Source: Nocardioides sp. ChNu-153
GTDB taxonomy: Bacteria > Actinomycetota > Actinomycetes > Propionibacteriales > Nocardioidaceae
Assembly (NCBI RefSeq): GCF_030466625.1
Contig: NZ_JADEVT010000006.1
Location: 124,001-188,000 of the forward strand
DNA: 64,000 nucleotides
Direction: 5' to 3'
Of the stretch, positions 57,485-64,000 are shown one piece after another. The position numbers were made by a program, and so were the translations under genes. The notes beneath the pieces are model-generated. The model saw nothing but the letters and a program-made list of their open reading frames with translations, was not told where the DNA came from and ran no database searches. Within the stretch, counting starts at the first letter, position 1. Each line of letters opens with the position of its first letter.

Positions 57485-58561
57485 GTGAGCATCTGGCAGG
57501 TCCTCAAGGGCAACAACCGCGAGCCCGCCAAGGCGACGCTCGTGCTGCGCGGCACGGCGGGCGTGGTCGTCATCGGCATGGTCGTGGCGCTCCTCGTGCT
57601 GGTGGGCCGGGGCGCGTTCGCCGAGCAGTTCGATGGCACCGTCCAGCTCGACAACGCCGGCGGCGCGCTGCGCGAGGGCGCTGACGTGCGCTTCCAGGGC
57701 GTCATCGTCGGGCGGGTCCAGTCGATCCAGCACGGCGAGGAGGCGGACGCCGACACGGGCCGCGCGTACGTGGAGGTCGGGGTGAAGTTCGACCCCGAGC
57801 TGTCCTCCGACCTGCCGCGCAACGTGCAGGCCCGCGTGCTGCCGGCGACCGTGTTCGGCACGTCGTTCGTCGAGCTCACCTCGCCGCAGGAGACCACCGA
57901 GTTCCTGCGCGCCGGCCAGACCATCCCGCAGGACAACAGCGCGGAGACCCTCGAGCTGCAGGAGGTGCTGGACAGCATCGACCAGATCGTCACCGCGCTC
58001 GGCCCGGCCGAGCTGGCCACCACCCTGCGCAACCTCGCCCAGGCCCTCGACGGCAACGGCGAGCAGCTGGGACGCACGATCGAGCGTCTCGACGAGTACC
58101 TGACCAAGCTGAACCCGGAGTTCCCCCGCGTGCGTCGCAACCTCGAGCTGCTGTCCACCAACCTGGAGGCGTTCCAGCGCTACGCGCCGGAGCTCTTCGC
58201 GGCCACCGACGACATCCTCGTCGCCGCCCGCACGCTCGTGGAGCAGGAGCGCAACTTCGCCGCCATCGTCACGAACGGCAGCTCCGCCTTCGACGAGACG
58301 CGGGCGCTGCTGACGGAGAACGAGCAGGGGCTGGTCGACATGCTGCTGCGCACCGCGGTCACCGTCGACGTGCTGTACGACGAGCGCGACGACGTGGTCG
58401 CCGGGGTCCTGGCCGCCGCCGACTTCGGGCGCGGCTTCACCGAGGCCATGAGCTACGGCCGCTACGTGCGGATCGACGCCGACCTGGTGCTGACGGGGCC
58501 GCAGGCCTACGGGGCGGCGGACTGCCCGTCGTACGGCGACCTGCAGGGACGGGGGTGCTGA
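57485..58561 (+). CDS. mceA: Mce-family substrate-binding protein A
   Basis: A 358-residue protein with one N-terminal helix (GVVVIGMVVALLVLVG), an MCE/MlaD domain (residues about 45-125: GALREGADVRFQGVIVGRV and VLPATVFGTSFVELTSP) and a long helical MCE4-type region with coiled-coil character, e.g. LAQALDGNGEQLGRTIERLDEYL. It should form part of the hexameric tube carrying lipid through the envelope. A Cys near residue 345 and a final Cys close the protein. Confidence 0.92.
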   Translation: MSIWQVLKGNNREPAKATLVLRGTAGVVVIGMVVALLVLVGRGAFAEQFDGTVQLDNAGGALREGADVRFQGVIVGRVQSIQHGEEADADTGRAYVEVGVKFDPELSSDLPRNVQARVLPATVFGTSFVELTSPQETTEFLRAGQTIPQDNSAETLELQEVLDSIDQIVTALGPAELATTLRNLAQALDGNGEQLGRTIERLDEYLTKLNPEFPRVRRNLELLSTNLEAFQRYAPELFAATDDILVAARTLVEQERNFAAIVTNGSSAFDETRALLTENEQGLVDMLLRTAVTVDVLYDERDDVVAGVLAAADFGRGFTEAMSYGRYVRIDADLVLTGPQAYGAADCPSYGDLQGRGC

Positions 58562-58562
58562 C

Positions 58563-59585
58563 GTGACCGGGCTCAAGAGCACGCTGGTCAAGTTCGTCGT
58601 CTTCGCGGTGGTCGCGCTCGTGCTGTTCGTCGGGCTGTTCCGCATGATGACGAACACCGTCGGCGGCGACCTGCGTGAGTGGACGGCGGAGTTCACCGCG
58701 GTGAGCGGCCTGCGCGAGGGCGACGACGTGCGCGTCGCCGGCGTGAAGGTCGGTCGCGTCGAGTCGATCGAGCTGGCCGACGACAACTCGGCGGAGGTCA
58801 CCTTCTCCCTGCGCGAGGACCAGCCGGTCTACGAGCAGACGCTGGTCGCGCTGCGCTACCAGAACCTGCTGGGGCAGCGGTACCTCGCGCTGTCGGCGCC
58901 CGACGGCGACCGCGGCGACGAGCTCGACGAGGACACCCCCATCAGCCGGGAGCGCACCTCGCCCGGGTTCGACCTCACCGTGCTGCTCAACGGCTTCGAG
59001 CCGCTGTTCGAGGTGCTGGAGCCCTCCGAGGTCAACCAGCTCGCGGGCAACATCGTCGCCGTCCTGCAGGGCGAGGCGGGCACCATCGAGTCGCTGCTGC
59101 AGAACACGGCGGAGGCGACGGAGTACCTGGCGGGCAAGGACCAGGTCTTCGGGGAGGTGCTGGCCAACCTCACGCCGGTGCTGCAGAACCTCGACGAGCA
59201 GTCGGCGCAGTTCGACGCCACCGTCGTGCAGCTGCGCGACCTGATGACCGGGCTCGCGGCCCAGCGGGACGTGTTCGCCAACTCGATCGACAACCTGGGC
59301 AGCCTCGTGGCCTCGACCTCCGACCTGCTGGCCGAGATCCGCGCGCCCCTGGCGCGCGACGTCGCCAGCCTCGCCGACACCGCCGCGCTGCTGGCGCGCG
59401 AGCAGGACCGGGTCGCCCGGACCGTGGAGTCGCTCCCGCTGCTGCTGGGCGCGTACTCGCGGTCGATGTCCTACGGCGCCTACCTCAACATCTACCTCTG
59501 CAACCTGGGCGTGGACGTCGCGGGGGCGACGATCTGGGTGCCGGGCAGCGGGGGCCCCTACTCGGAGGCGTGCACGCCGTCATGA
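58563..59585 (+). CDS. mceB: Mce-family protein B
   Basis: A 340-residue protein. An N-terminal helix (VKFVVFAVVALVLFVGLFRMM) is followed by the MCE domain (GLREGDDVRVAGVKVGRVESIE and LLGQRYLALSAP) and a helical region. Like other McEB members it lacks a lipobox and ends YSEACTPS. GTG 58563 follows mceA by 1 nt; the stop overlaps mceC (ATGA), so translation is coupled along the operon. Confidence 0.92.
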   Translation: MTGLKSTLVKFVVFAVVALVLFVGLFRMMTNTVGGDLREWTAEFTAVSGLREGDDVRVAGVKVGRVESIELADDNSAEVTFSLREDQPVYEQTLVALRYQNLLGQRYLALSAPDGDRGDELDEDTPISRERTSPGFDLTVLLNGFEPLFEVLEPSEVNQLAGNIVAVLQGEAGTIESLLQNTAEATEYLAGKDQVFGEVLANLTPVLQNLDEQSAQFDATVVQLRDLMTGLAAQRDVFANSIDNLGSLVASTSDLLAEIRAPLARDVASLADTAALLAREQDRVARTVESLPLLLGAYSRSMSYGAYLNIYLCNLGVDVAGATIWVPGSGGPYSEACTPS

Positions 59586-60565
59586 GCAAGCTGAACCTCG
59601 CGAACGCGAACCGCTACCGCGTCGGCCTCGCCGGCCTGGCCGTCCTGGCGTTCCTCGCCGCCGTCATCGGCGCGGCGTCGGGCCTGTCGATCGGCACCAA
59701 GACCTACTCGGCCATGCTGGAGAACACCGGCGGCATCCGGGTGGGCGAGGAGGTGCAGGTCGCGGGCGTCGGCACCGGCGACGTGACCGACATCGAGCTC
59801 GACGGCCAGGCCGTCCGCGTGACCTTCACCCTCGACCAGGACGTCGAGCTGGGCTCGGAGACGACCGTCGAGGTCAAAGTGGCCACGCTGCTGGGCACCC
59901 ACTTCCTCATGGTCACCCCGGCGGGGGAGGGCGAGCTGCCCGACGACACCGTCCCGATGGCCCAGACCCGCGTGCCCTACAACCTGCAGGACGCGATCGA
60001 CGGCGCGGTGGGCGAGCTCGACGAGTTCGACAGCGTCGCGCTCGAGCGCAGCCTCGCCGAGGTCACCGAGGTGCTCGACGTGACCGGGGACGACCTCGGG
60101 CCGGCGCTCGACGGGGTGCAGAGCCTGTCCGGTGTCGTCGTGCGCCGCTCCGAGCAGCTGACCACCCTGCTGGGCGCGGCCCGCCAGGTCACCCAGCAGC
60201 TGAGCGAGTCGACGCCCGACCTCATCGAGCTGATGCGCCAGGGCGACCTGATCCTCGACACCCTGCGGGTGCGACGCGACGCGATCAACGCCCTCCTGAC
60301 CGACATGACGGAGCTGGGCACCCTGCTGCGGGGGGTGATCGAGGACAACGAGGAAGCCGTGCAGCCGCTGCTCGCGGACCTCGACACGACGGTGGCGGTG
60401 CTGGAGCGGCACGAGGGCGCGCTGAACTCGGCGCTCGAGATCCTCCCCGCGACCGCCCGCTACTTCACGAACAGCGCGGGCACGGGTCCGTGGCTGGCGC
60501 AGTACACGCCCGGCGGCCTGCCGGACAACCTCGAGTGCGTCATCGAAAGGGTGTGCGTCCGATGA
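59582..60565 (+). CDS. mceC: Mce-family protein C
   Basis: A 327-residue protein with N-terminal helix (GLAGLAVLAFLAAVIGAAS), MCE domain (TGGIRVGEEVQVAGVGTGDVTDIEL and LLGTHFLMVTPAGEG), then a helical stretch with LLTDMTELGTLLRGVIEDNEEAVQPLL. It ends LECVIERVCVR, shorter than mycobacterial MceC, which has a long Pro-rich tail. ATG overlaps the mceB stop and its own stop overlaps mceD. Confidence 0.92.
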   Translation: MSKLNLANANRYRVGLAGLAVLAFLAAVIGAASGLSIGTKTYSAMLENTGGIRVGEEVQVAGVGTGDVTDIELDGQAVRVTFTLDQDVELGSETTVEVKVATLLGTHFLMVTPAGEGELPDDTVPMAQTRVPYNLQDAIDGAVGELDEFDSVALERSLAEVTEVLDVTGDDLGPALDGVQSLSGVVVRRSEQLTTLLGAARQVTQQLSESTPDLIELMRQGDLILDTLRVRRDAINALLTDMTELGTLLRGVIEDNEEAVQPLLADLDTTVAVLERHEGALNSALEILPATARYFTNSAGTGPWLAQYTPGGLPDNLECVIERVCVR

Positions 60566-61659
60566 GCGGGGTCCAGCAGGGCGGGCGGTCACGCCTGCGG
60601 GCGCGGACGGCGGCCCTCCTCGCCGGTGGCGTGCTCCTCTCGACCGGCGGCTGCTCCGTCGGGGACGACGGCATGATCGAGGTGACGGCGCAGTTCACCA
60701 CCACCTCCGGGCTCTTCGTCGGCAACGACGTCGGTGTGCTCGGCGTCCCGATCGGCACGGTCACCGAGATCGAGCCGCGCGGCGAGGTCGTCGACGTGAC
60801 GCTCGAGATCGAGCCGGACGCCGACCTGCCCGCCAGCGCGGGCGCCCTCGTCATGTCCCGCTCGGTGGCCACCGACCGGTACGTCGAGATGACGCCGGCG
60901 TTCGCCGACGGGCCGCGGCTGGAGGACGGCGCCGTCATCCCGGTCGAGCGCACCCGCACCCCGATCGAGTTCGACGAGGTGCTGGAGACGCTGCGCACGT
61001 TCAGCGACGGCCTGCGCGGCCCCGACGGCAACGCCGACACGCTGAACCGGCTGCTCGAGATCGGCGCCGGCACGCTGAACGGGCGGGGCGCCCAGCTCAA
61101 CGAGACGATCCGCCAGTTCGCGCAGGCGGCGGACTCGCTGTCGGCCAACAGCGACGACATCGCGGGCACTATCGGCGACCTCGACGACCTGACGACGCTG
61201 CTCGCGGAGAACCAGGGCACGATCAACGAGTTCCTGCTCAGCGTCACCGAGGCGACCGAGCTGTTCGCGGCCGAGCAGGACAACTTCGAGGCGTCTCTCG
61301 TCGCCCTGAGCGACGCACTCGCGGCGCTGGGCCGGTTCTCGGTCGAGAACCGCTCGGCCATCGCGACGACGACGCGGGGCCTGACCGGTGTGCTCGAGAA
61401 CCTGGCGGCCCACCGCGCCCAGCTCGAGGAGACCATCGAGATCGGGCCGATGGCCTTCACCAACGTCGGCGACGCGGTCACCGACGAGAACCGTCTGCTG
61501 GTCAAGCTGCCCCCGCAGTACTTCTCGCCGGTGCAGCCGGTGACGGAGGCCCTGTGCGGTGCGCTCGCGTCGCTGCCGCTGGACGTGTGCGCGCAGCTCG
61601 GCACCAGCCCGGACCTGCTGGCGCTCCTGCGCCAGCTGGGAGGACTGCTGACGCCATGA
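60562..61659 (+). CDS. mceD: Mce-family lipoprotein D
   Basis: A 365-residue protein. Unlike its mycobacterial counterpart, it starts with a good lipoprotein signal: basic RSRLRAR, LLAGGVLLSTGGC lipobox with Cys near residue 31. The MCE domain (LFVGNDVGVLGVPIGTVTEIE and SVATDRYVEMTPAF) and the helical MCE4 region follow. It is coupled by ATGA overlaps on both sides. Confidence 0.92.
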   Translation: MSGVQQGGRSRLRARTAALLAGGVLLSTGGCSVGDDGMIEVTAQFTTTSGLFVGNDVGVLGVPIGTVTEIEPRGEVVDVTLEIEPDADLPASAGALVMSRSVATDRYVEMTPAFADGPRLEDGAVIPVERTRTPIEFDEVLETLRTFSDGLRGPDGNADTLNRLLEIGAGTLNGRGAQLNETIRQFAQAADSLSANSDDIAGTIGDLDDLTTLLAENQGTINEFLLSVTEATELFAAEQDNFEASLVALSDALAALGRFSVENRSAIATTTRGLTGVLENLAAHRAQLEETIEIGPMAFTNVGDAVTDENRLLVKLPPQYFSPVQPVTEALCGALASLPLDVCAQLGTSPDLLALLRQLGGLLTP

Positions 61660-62690
61660 GCCCCTTCCCCCGCACCACCCGGCCGCTGCGCCGCGGCACC
61701 ACCGCCCTGGTGGCGGTGACCGCCGTCGCGATGGCGGCGGCCGGCTGCAGCCGCGTCGACAACCTGCGGCCCACCGCTGCCGGCGCGGACCGGTACCAGC
61801 TCACCGCGAGCTTCTCCGACGCGCTCAACCTCCCCGACGGCGCCACCGTCAAGGTCGACGGCGTGCAGGTGGGCAAGGTCGTCAAGATCGAGCCGGACGA
61901 CTACCGGGCCCGCGTCACGATGGCGATCGACGACGACATCGAGATCCCCTCGACCTCGCGCTTCCGGCTGCGCTACACCACGGCGCTGGGCGAGGTGTAC
62001 GTCGAGATCACGCCGTCCGGCGAGGGCGAGCTGCTCGCGGAGGGCGACACCGTCGACGACGCCAGCACGGCCGTGGCCCCCAGCGTGGAGGACGCCCTGG
62101 CGTCGGCCTCGCTGCTGGTCAACGGCGGCAACCTGGGCCAGATCCAGACCATCGTCAGCGAGCTGAACACGGCGCTCGACGGCCGCGTCGGCGCCACCCA
62201 GAGCCTCCTGGAGCAGACGGACATCTTCCTGGCGGAGGCGCTCGCCTCCACCCAGGAGATCGACCGGGTGCTCGACGCGCTCTCCGCGGCCTCGGCCACG
62301 CTGGACGCCCGCGAGGAGACGATCAACGCCGCGCTGCGGGACCTGCGCCCCGCCGCGCAGACGCTGACGGAGAACACCGACGACCTCGCCGCGCTCCTGC
62401 GCTCCGCCGACGCGCTGGCGATCACCGCCGACGACCTGGTGGTGCGCACCCGGGAGGACCTGGTCCTCATCGTCGACGAGCTGGGCCCGGTGCTCGACAC
62501 GGTGCTGGCCGCCGAGGGCGAGCTGCTGCCCGCCCTGGACGACCTGGCGACGTTCTCGGCCACCCTCGACGACCGCACCCCGACGGACTACCTCAACCTG
62601 TACTTCAAGCTGCGGGTCGACTCCGTCCTCACCTCACCGCTGCCGGGGCTGGGCGACCTCCTCGGCGGCTCGACGCCGAACGGTGGCTGA
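61656..62690 (+). CDS. mceE: Mce-family lipoprotein E (LprK-like)
   Basis: A 344-residue lipoprotein with Arg-rich head, LVAVTAVAMAAAGC lipobox and the MCE domain (LPDGATVKVDGVQVGKVVKIE and ALGEVYVEITPSGEGE), then a helical C-terminal half. It corresponds to LprK-type MceE, the usual lipid-anchored subunit. The start overlaps the mceD stop. Confidence 0.93.
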   Translation: MSPFPRTTRPLRRGTTALVAVTAVAMAAAGCSRVDNLRPTAAGADRYQLTASFSDALNLPDGATVKVDGVQVGKVVKIEPDDYRARVTMAIDDDIEIPSTSRFRLRYTTALGEVYVEITPSGEGELLAEGDTVDDASTAVAPSVEDALASASLLVNGGNLGQIQTIVSELNTALDGRVGATQSLLEQTDIFLAEALASTQEIDRVLDALSAASATLDAREETINAALRDLRPAAQTLTENTDDLAALLRSADALAITADDLVVRTREDLVLIVDELGPVLDTVLAAEGELLPALDDLATFSATLDDRTPTDYLNLYFKLRVDSVLTSPLPGLGDLLGGSTPNGG

Positions 62691-62691
62691 C

Positions 62692-63783
62692 ATGTCCCGC
62701 CTCCTGCCGAGCAAGCTCGTGCTCAGCGTCATCGGCCTCGTAGTCGTGTTCGCCGTGACGCTGGCCTACATGCTCACGTCGGTCCTCAACCTGCCGCTCA
62801 CGGGCCGGCCGGCGAGCATCTCCATCGACCTGCCGCGCAGCGGCGGCCTGTTCGAGGGGTCGGCCGCGTCGTACCGCGGCAGTCGCGTCGGGACGGTCGA
62901 CACCATCCGGATCAACCCCGAGGGGGGCATCACCGCGACGGTGAGCCTGTCCGAGGGCACCGAGATCCCCGAGTCGACGCAGGCCCAGGTGCGGAGCCTG
63001 TCGCCGGTCGGCGAGCAGTACCTCGACTTCCGTCCGAAGGACGAGGAGGGCCCCTACCTCACCGACGGCGACCGGATCTCGGCCGAGGCCGTCGACATCC
63101 CGGTGTCCTTCGCGGAGGCCGCCGAGAGCCTCAACGGGTTCATCCGGGTGATCGACGAGGACCAGCTGCAGCTGGTGCTGGCCGAGCTCGGCGCAGCCAC
63201 CGACGGCGTCGGTGACGACCTCGAGACCCTGCTCGACGCGACCGACAACCTGTCGGCCACCCTCGACGCCGCGTTCCCCGAGACCCAGCGCCTGCTGACG
63301 AACGGCCAGACGGTCGGCGAGCTGCTCGAGGGCAACATCCCCCTGCTCGAGCGGTTCTCGACGGCGGCGGCCTCGATCTCGGCCTTCCTGCGCGACTTCG
63401 ACCCGCAGTTCCGCGAGATCCTGGGACGCACCGGCGCCGACTTCGCCAACGTCGAGCTGCTCGTGGCCGACCTCCGGCCGGTGCTGCCGCCCCTGCTGAC
63501 CCAGCTCAACACGCTGGGCCAGGTGGTCTACGAGCGCGAGCCCCACCTGCGCGCGCTGCCCGACGCGCTGTTCTACGGCATGAGCCGCTTCGCGAGCGCC
63601 TTCGAGGGCGGATGGCTCAACCTCGACCTGTGGCTGCAGGGCGCCCAGGAGTGCGACTACCGCGAGTACCGCGGCGACCCGCGCTCGACGGACCGGCTGG
63701 AGACCTACGTCGACGGTCGCTGCGCGATCGGCGGCCCGGTGCGTCGCGGCGCGCAGTACGCGCCGCCGCCGCTCGACCGCTGA
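62692..63783 (+). CDS. mceF: Mce-family protein F
   Basis: A 363-residue protein with N-terminal helix (LVLSVIGLVVVFAVTLAYML), MCE domain (GLFEGSAASYRGSRVGTVDTIR and LSPVGEQYLDFRPKDE) and helical tail ending in a Pro-rich PPPLDR. It completes the six-protein set. ATG 62692 is 1 nt past the mceE stop; GTG 62683 is an alternative in-frame start overlapping mceE by 8 nt. Confidence 0.92.
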   Translation: MSRLLPSKLVLSVIGLVVVFAVTLAYMLTSVLNLPLTGRPASISIDLPRSGGLFEGSAASYRGSRVGTVDTIRINPEGGITATVSLSEGTEIPESTQAQVRSLSPVGEQYLDFRPKDEEGPYLTDGDRISAEAVDIPVSFAEAAESLNGFIRVIDEDQLQLVLAELGAATDGVGDDLETLLDATDNLSATLDAAFPETQRLLTNGQTVGELLEGNIPLLERFSTAAASISAFLRDFDPQFREILGRTGADFANVELLVADLRPVLPPLLTQLNTLGQVVYEREPHLRALPDALFYGMSRFASAFEGGWLNLDLWLQGAQECDYREYRGDPRSTDRLETYVDGRCAIGGPVRRGAQYAPPPLDR

Positions 63784-63799
63784 CCCGGTACGCCGGGGC

Positions 63800-64000
63800 T
63801 CAGCGCCGCCGGCGGGGGGCGTCGGGCTGCACGCGCAGGGCGTGGAGCACGAGCGCGAGCATGTCGTAGTGCCCGACGAGGAGCAGCAGCTCGACGGCGC
63901 AGCGGTCGCCGAGCTCGGCCTGCACCGCGGCCCACGTCTCGTCGTCGAGGTCGCGGTCGCGCACCAGGGCGTCGGTGGCGCCCAGCAGCAGCCGCTGGCG
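63800..64000 (-). CDS. Carboxymuconolactone-decarboxylase-like protein (C-terminal part)
   Basis: The last 66 codons of a minus-strand gene, entering from beyond the window and ending at 63800. DDETWAAVQAELGDRCAVELLLLVGHYDMLALVLHALRV is the closing helical pair of CMD/AhpD-fold proteins, where the E-x6-GxYxM pattern is characteristic. The catalytic CxxC, if any, would be upstream and cannot be seen. It is convergent with the mce operon. Confidence 0.65.
   Translation of the reverse strand, partial: RQRLLLGATDALVRDRDLDDETWAAVQAELGDRCAVELLLLVGHYDMLALVLHALRVQPDAPRRRR

Overview
The window is chromosomal DNA from a very GC-rich actinobacterium. GTG starts are frequent, genes are tightly packed with ATGA/GTGA overlaps, and several promoters sit 6-9 nt before a start codon, which suggests leaderless transcripts. 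The gene set (phosphatidylinositol-phosphate synthase, an mce operon, PAC2 protein, FprB, FabG4/HtdX/FadA2) and gene orders shared with Mycobacterium tuberculosis fix the phylum. A Nocardioidaceae/Propionibacteriales member is a reasonable guess but is not proven by the sequence. There is no CRISPR array, insertion sequence, prophage or rRNA.

Layout. 1-2.7 kb: the tail of an unrecognised gene, a Val-Cys-Gly tRNA cluster, a GntR/FCD regulator, an aminodeoxychorismate-lyase-like gene and a second tRNA-Val. 2.7-9.4 kb: small enzymes, then thrS, a secreted GH25-like lipoprotein, HIT hydrolase, inositol monophosphatase and PI-phosphate synthase. 9.4-12.5 kb: an AurF-type diiron protein and FprB ferredoxin reductase. 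12.5-15.4 kb: pdxS and pdxT separated by a metallophosphoesterase. 15.4-25 kb: yebC-ruvCAB-yajC-[SecDF-like]-apt-rel. 25-30.4 kb: DUF349 protein, MBL hydrolase, hisS, aspS. 30.5-35.2 kb: two TrkA-type gating proteins divergent from a KimA-like potassium permease and an RNA methyltransferase. 35.2-38.2 kb: aconitase with a complex upstream region.

38.3-41.7 kb: a minus-strand operon made of two tandem copies of an uncharacterised short-plus-long gene pair followed by an integral membrane protein; this is the strongest candidate for an undescribed system. 41.8-48.8 kb: thiamine-binding-type protein, SMP-30-like protein, dxs, APC permease, PAC2 protein, tesB. 48.8-53.5 kb: htdX-fabG4 divergent from fadA2, with a TetR regulator. 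53.5-63.8 kb: a DNA glycosylase gene behind an 11-bp tandem repeat, then an SCP2-domain gene leading a complete mce import operon (yrbE-A, yrbE-B, mceA-F). The window ends inside a carboxymuconolactone-decarboxylase-like gene.

How genes work together: ruvABC forms the Holliday-junction machine. yajC should serve the Sec translocon, but the adjoining SecDF-like protein has lost hallmark motifs. PdxS/PdxT make pyridoxal phosphate. The TrkA/KimA block is probably potassium homeostasis. HtdX/FabG4/FadA2/TesB are acyl-CoA enzymes, and the mce operon probably imports lipids or sterols.
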